Of a DNA stretch of 21,568 bases, positions 6,437 through 14,923 are shown in pieces (position 1 is the stretch's first letter; each line of letters opens with the position of its first letter). Source of the DNA: a virus; IMG/VR virus record IMGVR_UViG_3300023284_002194, positions 1 to 21,568 of that record; one strand, 5' to 3'. A program made the position numbers and the translations under genes. Below the pieces are notes generated by a model, which did not search any database, was not told the DNA's origin, and saw only the letters and a program-made list of their open reading frames with translations.

Positions 6437-9400
6437 CTATACACCATCTTCGGTAATTGTGTCAGGCTGCGATCCGCTTTCCGTGATCGTGTCAGGCGCC
6501 GATCCCGTTTCTTCAATATCCGCAAAATCCTCTGGTATGGTATCATTTGGCTCAATCAACGATCCGACTTTAATCTGATCATTGCTTAAATCATACTCTA
6601 AAAGATAAATGTTCCCATCCAGATTTACATCATTTGTATAAATAGTATCCCCAAATTTAACGGGATCGGTAAGTTCAATTAAGACATTGGTCGCATCCAT
6701 TGGGATTTTATAGGTTACATCCCTGTGTTGACGGGTCAACCATTCGACCGCATTTTGTAGAAATTTGAATGCGGCTCGCTCCGTTTTCCCAACACCTACC
6801 TTCACGGCGTCATCGGTATTATACCATCTCTCACGGTCATTAAACCATTTGAGATTTTTTCTAAATTCCCTTATTGTGCCATATTCCTTAAATGCAGCGT
6901 TTGCAATATCCCATAGAGATCTTAATTCGGATGGATGTGCATTTCTTTCAGTGGTCCCCCCATCAACATTTTTAATCTGTAATTGCGAAAAGAATTTTCC
7001 TCCACCTGGATCAGGACTAAAAAACATAGTAAAAGTATTGGATAGTCTGTCAAGTCTTGTCAATTTCCAATTGGTTATACTTCCCCTTACCACCGTGGTT
7101 TCATCATGAACATGAGGCGTGTCTGTCCGATCCCGCCATGCCGAAAGACCAAGCTTGCCTTTACGCGTATTAAATACAGCCACAAAACTATTTTCTGCTA
7201 ATTCCTTTATATAATCAAAGGTTCCTTTTTTCTCCATGACTTGGCGGCCCACAAACCAATCATTTCTTTTAGTGGGCAAGTTTCCAAAATCAATATCGTT
7301 GCTGGCAATTAAATCATAGGTTTCAAGCATTAACTGAAAAGCTCGGTATACATTGTTGGCCTCTGCGCTGCCTGTGGTTTTCTCTCCGCTTACTCTGGTA
7401 TAAATGTTATTGTCATTCAAGTCTACTTTCTGAGTTGACCAGAAACCGATTTCGTTTAAGGTGAGTTTTATTTTGCTGGATCCAAAACCGGCTGCGGTTG
7501 TTACAAGCACAGTAACCCTTACTCTGCTTGCTAAAGAACCCGCTTTTATTTGACTTACAATATCATCATCAAGTTGAAAGGCTTTTCCAATAACACCAAA
7601 AGAGGCGTCCCGTATCTGTCCAAAGTGACTGTCTTCACTGTTGTCGCCATTTCCTGAGGTCGCGATTTTATAATATTCATTTGGTAAAGTATTTAGAAAG
7701 TTTGCGGGATCGGTTCCGGTGGATCCGGATGGGTCAGGATACTCAATTACTTTAGCAAAAGTTCCGGTCTGCCTGTCATATAAATCGAAGAAATCTAAAA
7801 AATATCTGATTCTATAGGCCCCAAGATCTCCGCCTGCCACTTTTACAAATTCAGCATCAACGCCAAACCAAATGTCATCGAGTTTGTTGTTGGTATTGTT
7901 AATATCAAGTTTAACATCAACTGATAAACCAAGGGATTTTATATCTCCTACTATGCTTGTGTTTTCTGCAATGACTCCCGTGGATCTATCGAAGTCTTGG
8001 ATATCCGCAACGGATCCACTGATTATGCTGGGTCCGGCACTACTTCCGCCTGCAATAACCAGATTTGTCATAGTTACCGGCACGGCAACCGCATAAGAAA
8101 ACTCACCGGCTTTTGTGATATTGGTTGATAAAATATTTATTGTGGCCGGTGATGTTGATGGGCTTGTACTGTTTATTGTGTATTTAACATCCTCATAAAG
8201 GCCTGTGTTTGTATTATAATTGAAAATTTGAATAAGGCCTTGGGAATTCAATTTAAATATCGTGATTGCTTTGGCGCTTATTAAATTGGTAGTGCCTAAT
8301 TTTGCAATTTTAAATAACCAGGTTTCTTTTTGTGTTTGGGCGACTGCAAATCCATGAGTACCCAAAAGAAAACCAATGAGCGGCTCAGCCAATTCCAAAA
8401 CAAGATTTGGAGCCACTCCAAAACTTCCGGTAATCCTAATGCCGCGCTCGGTATCCGCCGCATCTCCAACAATTACAAATAAATATGAGTCTACTAATTC
8501 CGTATCGTCGGATACAAAAGGATGGCCCCTGGCTTCAAGTTGAACGCGTGGATCCGTTGCGGCTTCAACATATTGACTTGCCATAGCAAATTCAGAATCA
8601 TTAGGCACTAAAGGATTTTTATTTAAAATTAAAAAACTCGGATCCCCATCGGAATTGAAAAGCTTTGCAAATTCAACTTCCCCAAAACAAACGGGTATTG
8701 GTTTGTCTCTGGACTCATCCCTTGCGTCGGGAAAAGCTTCCTCATCAATGACATCCGGAGGGAAATTTTTATGGATGGCCTTATGATCTGATTTGCAAAT
8801 AAATGAGAAATCCGTTTCTGTCATTGGGTTATTATTGACTCGACCCGCCCAAATCTGATTAAACACACCGCCTATTACAGCCCAAACCCGGACTTTTTTA
8901 TTGGGTAAAAACACATTGTTTGTGCGCAAAACCTGCCAAATGGGCGTATCGGTTCCTGCAATTATGGAGTTATCAATACGAAATTTAAATCCAGATAGGG
9001 TACCATAGTCGCCGGTGTGAGAAATATCTGTGCGCCTATTTGGATTTGACATCCCGCGTTTTGTTATGAAGTCCTCAAACCATTTGTTGATCCCCGCATA
9101 TGTCACGGCCTCGGATCCGCCGGTATTGTTAGTGACCTCAAAGAGATCACCTTCAGCCGGTGCGCTACCTTTGGCGGCCGCAAGCTCTCCTCCGGTAAAG
9201 TCGCTGGTATCCAAGACCGTGAATCTATCGCCGACATTTATCACAGTGCTTGCACTCTTGAATATTCCATTTGAAGCCAAGAAAATTTGGCCCGATTGAA
9301 AGCTTGTGCCTATGCTCTCAAGCCCATCCAGATTGATTTTGATTACTGAATTGTCGCCGGTGGGGATTGTCGAAGGTGAGGTATCGGTTCCGTTAAAATC

Positions 9401-9508
9401 CGGTCTGTCTGTGATATATCGGAAGAATCCCTTTGTGATTCCAAAGTTAGCGTTATCAAATGTTGTGGCTTTGCTCTCAACCTCAACCGCGTAAAAATTA
9501 GTGGCCAT
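6437..9508 (-). CDS. Tail tip / hub protein (Tal or gpJ-like), 1023 aa
   Basis: This large beta-rich protein follows the distal tail candidate. In this spot phages carry the central tip or baseplate hub, which contacts the host and opens the tube. The first 500 residues are Gly/Asn/Thr-rich. The later part has a hub-like region: GTFDYIKELAENSFVAVFNT (about 735-755), KGKLGLSAWRDR, FRKNLKWFNDRERWY, and strands ending FGDTIYTNDVNLDGNIYLLE (about 955-975) and DLSNDQIKVGS. The C-terminus has a tandem repeat (see the repeat entry). No lytic domain is seen. It ends TAG, two bases before the next ATG. The position is well supported; the exact family is not. Confidence 0.72.
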   Translation of the reverse strand: MATNFYAVEVESKATTFDNANFGITKGFFRYITDRPDFNGTDTSPSTIPTGDNSVIKINLDGLESIGTSFQSGQIFLASNGIFKSASTVINVGDRFTVLDTSDFTGGELAAAKGSAPAEGDLFEVTNNTGGSEAVTYAGINKWFEDFITKRGMSNPNRRTDISHTGDYGTLSGFKFRIDNSIIAGTDTPIWQVLRTNNVFLPNKKVRVWAVIGGVFNQIWAGRVNNNPMTETDFSFICKSDHKAIHKNFPPDVIDEEAFPDARDESRDKPIPVCFGEVEFAKLFNSDGDPSFLILNKNPLVPNDSEFAMASQYVEAATDPRVQLEARGHPFVSDDTELVDSYLFVIVGDAADTERGIRITGSFGVAPNLVLELAEPLIGFLLGTHGFAVAQTQKETWLFKIAKLGTTNLISAKAITIFKLNSQGLIQIFNYNTNTGLYEDVKYTINSTSPSTSPATINILSTNITKAGEFSYAVAVPVTMTNLVIAGGSSAGPSIISGSVADIQDFDRSTGVIAENTSIVGDIKSLGLSVDVKLDINNTNNKLDDIWFGVDAEFVKVAGGDLGAYRIRYFLDFFDLYDRQTGTFAKVIEYPDPSGSTGTDPANFLNTLPNEYYKIATSGNGDNSEDSHFGQIRDASFGVIGKAFQLDDDIVSQIKAGSLASRVRVTVLVTTAAGFGSSKIKLTLNEIGFWSTQKVDLNDNNIYTRVSGEKTTGSAEANNVYRAFQLMLETYDLIASNDIDFGNLPTKRNDWFVGRQVMEKKGTFDYIKELAENSFVAVFNTRKGKLGLSAWRDRTDTPHVHDETTVVRGSITNWKLTRLDRLSNTFTMFFSPDPGGGKFFSQLQIKNVDGGTTERNAHPSELRSLWDIANAAFKEYGTIREFRKNLKWFNDRERWYNTDDAVKVGVGKTERAAFKFLQNAVEWLTRQHRDVTYKIPMDATNVLIELTDPVKFGDTIYTNDVNLDGNIYLLEYDLSNDQIKVGSLIEPNDTIPEDFADIEETGSAPDTITESGSQPDTITEDGV
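6456..6515 (-). repeat. 30-bp tandem repeat at the 3' end of the tip protein gene
   Basis: Two imperfect direct copies of a 30-bp unit (6456-6485 and 6486-6515) share GTGTCAGGC-x-x-CGATCC and encode the peptides GSAPDTITES and GSQPDTITED. The frame is kept, so the copies add ten residues each to a flexible acidic C-terminal tail. Confidence 0.7.
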
Positions 9509-10278
9509 TAATTCACCTCTGAGAATCTAAGCCGGATACGCCTAAATAACAGGCCAAAAAAGCCTAAATCTTCCCATTCAATCAGTTTAACCGTAAATGG
9601 ATAACTGTTTCCTGAGCGTGTGCCAAAGGGGAAATCCACGCCAAAGGTATCTGATAAGGTGAAATTCCCTGTCCGGGTTGTTCGGATAAAGTTTCTCAAA
9701 AGAATCATTTTAGCCACTGTCAGCGTAAAGATCCCCTCGAAGATACCCGAATCGGATTGGTGATCATGGTATGAAAATACCCCTGTGTATGAATCAAATT
9801 TATTTATTGTATATGAGCTGTCAGCGCGTACCCCCGTATCCACACAGTCAAGGGTAGGGAATGAGGAGGCACCGGTAAAAGCAGGGGTCAAGGCCCTAAT
9901 CCTCATTTGAAGACCCCACCCGTTTAAACTCTCCTGCCTGCGCCTCTCCGTGGATAACACCGTCGCGCTAATTGAAACATCATGATCCACGTTTTCCCCG
10001 AAAATGCGCTCTGTATCAGTGTTAAAAACTGACAGGGTGATCACATTGCTCCCATTGTCCCGATTAGCCTTAATTTGGTCGATAATATTATTTATGGGGG
10101 CTTCCTTTTCTTTGAAGCCTATTGTGGTTTCATATGTGTCCTGGGCCGATCCGCGATCCAGGCCTGCCCAATTCCCTGAAGCCAATTCCCGCCATTTAAG
10201 AGAAAGCCTTGTTGTGGGCTTAAATCCAGGTAAAACCCTTGCTGTGAATGTGCTTATCCCGGGCCCTGAAATGTCCAT
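9508..10278 (-). CDS. Distal tail protein candidate
   Basis: This 256-residue beta-rich protein is encoded between tape measure and tip protein, the place of distal tail (Dit-like) or gpM/gpL-like proteins. It has an early LSLKWRELASGNW segment (about 25-37), repeated short strands with RRRQESLNGWGLQMRIRALT (about 112-131), and ends WEDLGFFGLLFRRIRLRFSE. It should connect the tube to the tip and fibres. AGGCGG lies before the ATG at the end of the tape measure gene, and the stop overlaps the next start (TAATG). The family is not certain by eye. Confidence 0.6.
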   Translation of the reverse strand: MDISGPGISTFTARVLPGFKPTTRLSLKWRELASGNWAGLDRGSAQDTYETTIGFKEKEAPINNIIDQIKANRDNGSNVITLSVFNTDTERIFGENVDHDVSISATVLSTERRRQESLNGWGLQMRIRALTPAFTGASSFPTLDCVDTGVRADSSYTINKFDSYTGVFSYHDHQSDSGIFEGIFTLTVAKMILLRNFIRTTRTGNFTLSDTFGVDFPFGTRSGNSYPFTVKLIEWEDLGFFGLLFRRIRLRFSEVN

Positions 10279-10281
10279 GTT

Positions 10282-12168
10282 TTAGGCCGCCTGTGGGAAT
10301 TGACCCGCCGATTGGAGATCAATGATTGACTCCCTAAGATCTTGAAGTTGTTGTTCCCTTGTGGCCGCAATGGAAGCCAGCGCCGCCTCATCAGCATTGC
10401 CATTTATTACGATGGTATCCCCACCGATATTGACATTGGTTCCGGTTATACCTCCACTTATGGCATTGAATAAATTGGATTGTTGGGTCCTATTTAAAAT
10501 CATTTCTCCTGAGTTTACCCTGGCTGCAACACGATCCCCAGAGGTTTGATTGCCTTCGACAATTCCACCCCCTTGAAATGCTGGAGCTTTTGCCGTTGCG
10601 ATTCGTGCAACATTCGCCGCCGCTATGGCCGCCGTGAGTGCCACTGTGGGAGCATTAAGAGGAAAGCCTGGGGGGTTCCCCAATGCAAATTGAACCGCCG
10701 CAATACCTCTAATTGTGGCCTCTGCCAAAGAAAGCGCCTGAGTGATTTTGAAACTTTTCTTTGAAGATTCCCCTTGAAATTGTCCAGCAATAGCGATTAA
10801 ATCTGCTGTCTGGCTTAGGGATTGTCGTTTTAAAGCTGCCTCTTCGCGAGCGGCCTTTTTTGCACGTGCTTTGTCTTTGGCCGCCGCCGCATCTTTCAGT
10901 TTGGCAGCCTTTTCCTCTTCATCAAAAAGCCCCTGTAAAAAATTTTCAGTATTTTCCTCTCTCAATACCGCCAACTTATCATTAACTTCTTGTTGAAATA
11001 AAACTTCCTTTTCCCTTGCGGCCTCGGCGGTCAAAGTGGTTTCTTTGGTTTTTTGATCTCTTTCTTCCTCTGCTTTGACTTGACCTGATATAATATCACC
11101 ACGCTTTAGCATTACGGCTTGAAGACGCTTTTCAATACCTTCTCTTTCAAGAACTAATTTTTTGAGATCGATTTGTTTAACGACCTCACCATCAATTAAC
11201 TTTGCAGTTGTTTTGACAGCTTCCTGTTGTGCCACTACCTGATCATTGACAGCCTGCCACTTTTCAGAAAGATCGTCGATTATATCAGTAGCTTCTTCAA
11301 CGCTTTTAAAATTAAGAGCCTCCTGCAAGGCGTCATCAGTTAAGAAATCCGTCATAAATTGAAGACCTTCATTTATACTTTTTAATGCGCCTTGAATTAC
11401 AGGGGAATTGGTTATAAATGTTCCCAATTGTGCATTGAAATCCCCCCATCGTGAATTTAGGGCAACCAATTGATTATTAAAACTCTCCGATGTCCGGGCA
11501 AAATCTCCAATGGCATCACTGGACCCCTCCATAGTTAGGCTCAGTATTGCCAGGGCTTTTGTGGTGGGGGTAAGCTCATTTTTGTTTGCGATTAATCCAT
11601 CTTCTAAAGCCTTTTGCTCGATGGTGGCTTGATTCAAGGCAACCCCATATTTTCTAAGGGTTTCGACATTACCGACCAATGCGCTTTGAATGTCCGTTAC
11701 TACTTGCTCAGTCGGGAGATTGTTAAATGAGGCCAAATCCCTGGCAAGTTTGACCACTTCAAAGGACATTTGCCCGGCTCTGTCCCTGGCAATCCCAAGG
11801 GGTACAAGGGTATCTTGAATTGTACTGGTAAACCTCGCGGATTCAACACGGGATAAAGCGAACTCCTCTTGAAGTGTTTTATTAAATCCAGCGACTTCGA
11901 TCTCAAGTCCCCTGAAAACAGTACGTTGTTTACTTAGTGCTTCATCCAGATCACCGGCGGCAAGTGCGGCCCTGGCCATAAATCCAATAGACGCCTGTAT
12001 GCCTCTAAATCCTACATATGCAGCGACCAAACCCTTAACAGTACTCGAAAGCTTGTTAAGGGCACCCGACATTTTTTTGGATTCTAAATCGGTAACACGC
12101 CGGGCCCTGGCCATTTCCTCAGCCACATTGGAATCAAGAATTAATTGTACTTCTATTTTTTGTGCCAT
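10282..12168 (-). CDS. Tail tape measure protein
   Basis: This 628-residue protein is the longest after the tip protein and sets tail length. The N-terminus is helical with a hydrophobic stretch (GLVAAYVGFRGIQASIGFMA, about 46-65). The region with LAIARDLASFNNL-like sequence (about 135-175) matches tape measure domains (KLARDLASFNNLPTEQVVTD). A coiled coil rich in Glu/Lys/Ala spans about 345-455. The end carries the familiar AFQGGGIVEG, SGDRVAARVNSGEMILNRTQ and QSNLF motif (about 545-585). At the usual 1.5 Angstrom per residue the tail would be near 95 nm, a short siphovirus tail (inference). The start lies three bases after the chaperone stop with only a weak GGGAT site, so coupling is likely. 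Confidence 0.93.
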   Translation of the reverse strand: MAQKIEVQLILDSNVAEEMARARRVTDLESKKMSGALNKLSSTVKGLVAAYVGFRGIQASIGFMARAALAAGDLDEALSKQRTVFRGLEIEVAGFNKTLQEEFALSRVESARFTSTIQDTLVPLGIARDRAGQMSFEVVKLARDLASFNNLPTEQVVTDIQSALVGNVETLRKYGVALNQATIEQKALEDGLIANKNELTPTTKALAILSLTMEGSSDAIGDFARTSESFNNQLVALNSRWGDFNAQLGTFITNSPVIQGALKSINEGLQFMTDFLTDDALQEALNFKSVEEATDIIDDLSEKWQAVNDQVVAQQEAVKTTAKLIDGEVVKQIDLKKLVLEREGIEKRLQAVMLKRGDIISGQVKAEEERDQKTKETTLTAEAAREKEVLFQQEVNDKLAVLREENTENFLQGLFDEEEKAAKLKDAAAAKDKARAKKAAREEAALKRQSLSQTADLIAIAGQFQGESSKKSFKITQALSLAEATIRGIAAVQFALGNPPGFPLNAPTVALTAAIAAANVARIATAKAPAFQGGGIVEGNQTSGDRVAARVNSGEMILNRTQQSNLFNAISGGITGTNVNIGGDTIVINGNADEAALASIAATREQQLQDLRESIIDLQSAGQFPQAA

Positions 12169-12170
12169 TG

Positions 12171-12940
12171 TTATCCCAAATCACTAAATCCCTTTGTGGG
12201 TTTTTCCTTTTCTTTAAGAACCTGTTTTACAAATCCGCGAAATTCGTACAAAGCCTCCAAATATTTATTCGATCTGTCATCATATAAAATATCTGTTCCG
12301 AATTCCTTTTCATATTGATAAATTTCATACCATTCGAAAACATTTTGTGGAATGAAAGCCGATGGACAATTATAAAAAATATCCCCGTTTTCACTCGGCC
12401 AGACCACCCTCTGCTCTGGATTATAACATTCAGAAAAGATTTCTCCCTTCTGGACTCGCTCTCGACATACCCAACATTGACTCGGTAATATGCCAGCGAG
12501 GACGGCGGCTAAGAGGTTAAACCCCGTTTTTCAACAAAAACCAAACCACTTATTTTCATTGCGTTTTCAAATATATTTTTTTGAATGAGAGGCGGTATTA
12601 AATCCCATTTTTCAGGTTTGGGATTACCGTTTTCGTCGCCTTCAAAATCAATTGGCTCATCCGTGGCCAAATCAATAATTCCTTCCCATGCCTTGATACT
12701 TTTTCGTCCCCATTCTAAAAACATGGGATCGCCAGTCTTGGCCTTTCCGTCAAGCTTATCCATTATTTCATTAAACTCTTTGCGAGTATAGGCTCGCTGT
12801 GTGAATTTAGGACAGGCATCCAATGGAATACCTTTATCAATGTAGGCTTCTGGAATAATTGAAACCGTCCCTTTTTGGCTGAAGGGCATAAGTCCCATTA
12901 AATCTTTTTTAATTTCGGGAGTTAATTTATACTCAGACAC
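12171..12940 (-). CDS. Tail assembly chaperone, long form by -1 frameshift (gpGT-like)
   Basis: Ribosomes slipping -1 on GGGTTTA (12518-12524) after codon 141 continue as NLLAAVLAGILPSQCWVC and read 115 more codons to TAA at 12171, for about 256 residues. The -1 frame is open from just before the heptamer to 3 nt short of the tape measure gene and has no own ribosome site. A GTG at 12407 is a poor start that would cut off conserved-looking Cys residues. The extension has C-W-V-C, then SECYNPEQ, then NCPSAFIPQNVFEWYEIYQY, a four-Cys pattern that could bind metal. In known phages the G/GT ratio is conserved, and T recruits the tape measure to the tube protein. The frameshift is inferred from sequence. 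Confidence 0.8.
12455..12500 (-). other. Possible stem-loop downstream of the frameshift site
   Basis: CTCGCT (12495-12500) can pair perfectly with AGCGAG (12455-12460). Inside it GGCATA can pair with TATGTC, with one G-U pair and a 3-nt bulge. Such a structure could pause ribosomes at the heptamer. The spacer is 17 nt, longer than the usual 5-9, so the role is uncertain. Confidence 0.35.
12509..12940 (-). CDS. Tail assembly chaperone, short form (gpG-like)
   Basis: This 143-residue acidic protein lies directly between tail tube and tape measure, as lambda gpG does. It begins at GTG (AAAGG upstream) and reads MSEYKLTPEIKKDLMGLMPF..., with a helical middle (TRKEFNEIMDKLDGKAKTGD, about 52-71) and a hydrophobic end (IFENAMKISGLVFVEKRGLTS). 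It should bind the tape measure protein during tail assembly and is not expected in the finished virion. Three codons before the stop lies a GGGTTTA slippery heptamer in the correct frame, so a fraction of ribosomes would shift -1 and make the long form listed separately. Confidence 0.8.
   Translation of the reverse strand: MSEYKLTPEIKKDLMGLMPFSQKGTVSIIPEAYIDKGIPLDACPKFTQRAYTRKEFNEIMDKLDGKAKTGDPMFLEWGRKSIKAWEGIIDLATDEPIDFEGDENGNPKPEKWDLIPPLIQKNIFENAMKISGLVFVEKRGLTS
12518..12524 (-). promoter_or_regulatory. Programmed -1 frameshift slippery site GGGTTTA
   Basis: On the minus strand the short-form frame reads CGG GGT TTA ACC TCT TAG. The heptamer G-GGT-TTA fits X-XXY-YYZ and lets both tRNAs re-pair one base back (GGG TTT). 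The zero frame stops three codons later, while the -1 frame runs on for 115 codons. The site lies in the only gene pair where such a site is expected. Confidence 0.85.
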
Positions 12941-13010
12941 AATGCCGCCTTTCTTTTGTGGGAATCCTTTTGATCGGGATCGCCATCATTATCTTAGACG
13001 GTATTATCGA

Positions 13011-14051
13011 TTATACGCGGACGCCTTGCAAGAGTTCCCAAGTGTCTTCTAAAGTCAAACCACTATCCGCCAAAGTACCTGGGACACCGTTTTGTTTGCC
13101 TTTGAATACCAGATCCCAATTTACCAGACCTTCACGGGTTGCAAGTGCTGGGCCCATTGCTTGAGAATCTAACATGGTTAATCTTAAATTGGTACCAATT
13201 GGAATTTGAACCGGGCTTGTGACCTCAGTCAATATCTCATTTAACCAATCGCGGGTTGCCACTTTAACGGCTAAGGGATTAACAGCCAAACGCGGCTTTG
13301 CATTGGTGGCCGTAAAATGTAAAATGCCCGTTCCTTCTTTCTGGCACGGAATAGGAGTAATAACATTTCCTAAATCAAGGGAATAGGCATCTATCTTTTC
13401 AGAGGCTCCCCCCGATACTGCACCGGTGGATCCCGTAATAGTTCCGCCTATGGTGACATCAGAACTTAAAAATACTTCGCCAAGCTGTGTTTGAACGGCC
13501 GCATCCAAATCAAATGGTGATCCGTCCACAATGTCAATAAGCTTTCCATTGAATGTAAAATTAGCCATATGTGGGGCACCCGTTGCTTCGGCTGCCATGA
13601 TCATATTACCCATGACACCGGCCAATTGATAAATAGTTGCTACGGGTGAACCCTCCCCGATTTCCACATCATAAATGTCCATGCTATAACTCTGAGCATC
13701 ATTGGCCTTACGCCTTAGAAGACCAAGCCCAACCGTAGTATATGTTTTAACCTCACATCCGCAAGCCTTGGCAAGCTCCCACCATTTCGGTTCAACCGCT
13801 ACGGCTCCGCTAAAAGTCATTTTTACTGCGGTGGTAAATTCCCCTCGTTGAATACCGGATAAAGATTCATCCTCTGCATGGCTTCCATTTGCGTGCTTGC
13901 TACCCTCGTCATCAAAGGCAATGTTAGGATTAAAAATTGGTTCTCGTAATCTGATTACATGATCAGCCGCGACGGGTGGGATTCTGGTTCCCGGGGTAGT
14001 CTCCTTTTTGACGACCGCAAATCTTAGATTTATACTTTGTTGTACGCCCAT
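13011..14051 (-). CDS. Major tail (tube) protein candidate
   Basis: This 346-residue beta-rich protein is placed after the tail terminator candidate and before the chaperone/tape measure pair, the usual place of the tail tube gene. Near the N-terminus it has FAVVKKETTPGTRIPPVAAD (about 11-30), a pattern found at the start of many tube proteins ('E-x-T-x-G-T'). Then comes a segment with GEFTTAVKMTFSGAVAVEPK, and WWELAKACGCEV follows. The C-terminus carries beta strands and ends DTWELLQGVRV. It should polymerise into the tube around the tape measure. GAGGTG lies five bases before the ATG. The size is larger than lambda gpV, so an extra surface domain is possible. Confidence 0.75.
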   Translation of the reverse strand: MGVQQSINLRFAVVKKETTPGTRIPPVAADHVIRLREPIFNPNIAFDDEGSKHANGSHAEDESLSGIQRGEFTTAVKMTFSGAVAVEPKWWELAKACGCEVKTYTTVGLGLLRRKANDAQSYSMDIYDVEIGEGSPVATIYQLAGVMGNMIMAAEATGAPHMANFTFNGKLIDIVDGSPFDLDAAVQTQLGEVFLSSDVTIGGTITGSTGAVSGGASEKIDAYSLDLGNVITPIPCQKEGTGILHFTATNAKPRLAVNPLAVKVATRDWLNEILTEVTSPVQIPIGTNLRLTMLDSQAMGPALATREGLVNWDLVFKGKQNGVPGTLADSGLTLEDTWELLQGVRV

Positions 14052-14218
14052 TATTTCACCTCGCTTTTAATGGTGGGTTTTTTGTCTGGACCGGGCTTAG
14101 CGGTTTTTTTTGGTTCATCCTCTAACGAGGGCCCTTTATAATCCTTGGGAAGCTCGTCGCCCCCCCTATACTTTTTGCGTTCCCAGTAAATTGATTTGTT
14201 TAATGGAACGGTTTTCAT
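14051..14218 (-). CDS. Small charged protein before the tail tube gene, 55 aa
   Basis: This 55-codon ORF is preceded by a good ribosome site (AGGGGG, 4 nt before the ATG) and ends in a TAATG overlap with the tail tube gene. The product opens MKTVPLNKSIYWERKKYRGG, continues with DELPKDYKG, and ends in a Lys/Pro-rich tail (PKKTAKPGPDKKPTIKSEVK). It looks unstructured except for the first 30 residues. The position before the tail tube and the Y-x-G-G-D-E-L-P motif suggest a small tail or neck accessory protein. Similar short 'GGDELP'-like segments occur in small phage proteins, but I cannot assign a family. Confidence 0.65.
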   Translation of the reverse strand: MKTVPLNKSIYWERKKYRGGDELPKDYKGPSLEDEPKKTAKPGPDKKPTIKSEVK

Positions 14219-14226
14219 GATGCCCC

Positions 14227-14712
14227 CTAATTTGCGTTTACTGTGGGATCAAAACGATCCTGTGAATATCTGACCATCCAAGTGGTAATCATATTGCCTG
14301 GGATAAAAACATCACCATTTAATTTAGTTTCTCTTATCATGCCTTGGTATAAAATACTATTCGCGGTGTCACTGAGGTGTGGATTCCTGCCAAATAATTC
14401 TTTCAAATCTACAAGTGACTTATTGTGCTCTGTATCAATTCTGAAATTTGGATCAGTATCGACGGCGGTTAATTTATTTCTTACAGTGATTTGAAAAGTA
14501 AGCCGATTGGAATATGCTTGAGAATGGCTTGCCCCTTCTGGGTCATCGTTCTCTTCACCTGAAACCAGAATCACTGCGGCCGGAAATTTATCAACTCTGG
14601 CCAAATCCATTTGATTAGATTTTCCCCAATCGAAATTGAATCCACCCGCTATGGTCATCCCATTGATTAGGGTTTCAATGGCCACCTCAATATTTTCAAC
14701 GCCGGTTGCCAT
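14227..14712 (-). CDS. Tail terminator / tail completion candidate
   Basis: This 161-residue protein is encoded between the connector genes and the tail tube candidate, where tail terminator (gpU-like or minor capsid) proteins lie. The opening MATGVENIEVAIETLINGM is an N-terminal helix. A central beta region follows with DKFPAAVILVSGEENDDPEG (about 36-55) and SNRLTFQITVRNK, then a helix (SLVDLKELFGRN) and a final beta pair ending in TTWMVRYSQDRFDPTVNAN. The alpha-beta-beta-alpha-beta layout, with 'FPAAVIL' and a C-terminal Y-x-R-strand, fits tail terminators, which stop tube growth and join the tail to the head. No family-specific motif can be checked by eye. It ends in TAG. Confidence 0.6.
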   Translation of the reverse strand: MATGVENIEVAIETLINGMTIAGGFNFDWGKSNQMDLARVDKFPAAVILVSGEENDDPEGASHSQAYSNRLTFQITVRNKLTAVDTDPNFRIDTEHNKSLVDLKELFGRNPHLSDTANSILYQGMIRETKLNGDVFIPGNMITTWMVRYSQDRFDPTVNAN

Positions 14713-14921
14713 TATTTTTTAGAATTCGCTTGTTTGGCTTCTGCTTGGGCGGCGGCTATAAAGGCGTTATACATATATTCCACTTGTTTCTCGATAGATT
14801 TGGGAGCATAAAGTCTATCTCCTATGGCTATCCCTCCACCAATTATTCCAAATATGGCGATGAAGATTTTAAATAAATCTGTAATTGAAATATTGAATTT
14901 ATTCATGCTTTTTTTAATCAT
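14712..14921 (-). CDS. Single-pass membrane protein in the connector cluster, 69 aa
   Basis: This short protein has one clear transmembrane segment at about residues 16-37 (LFKIFIAIFGIIGGGIAIGD). A basic N-terminal tail (MIKKSMNKFN) should be cytoplasmic, and a polar Ala/Gln/Lys-rich helix forms the C-terminus. AGGA upstream favours the ATG at 14921 over the internal Met6. The stop overlaps the next gene's ATG (TAATG), so it is made together with the tail terminator candidate. A membrane protein in this spot is not standard. It could be a lysis or injection protein, or an unrelated passenger gene. I do not recognise a family. Confidence 0.65.
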   Translation of the reverse strand: MIKKSMNKFNISITDLFKIFIAIFGIIGGGIAIGDRLYAPKSIEKQVEYMYNAFIAAAQAEAKQANSKK

Positions 14922-14923
14922 GA

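Noticed and set aside
12171-12407. Independent 78-residue gene starting at GTG 12407
   Set aside because: There is no properly spaced ribosome site, and the same frame is open and protein-like upstream to the slippery heptamer, so it is better explained as part of the frameshift product.
12941-13010. 18-codon ORF between tail tube and chaperone genes
   Set aside because: It is too short and has no conserved feature. The 70-nt gap most likely only holds the ribosome site of the GTG-start chaperone gene.
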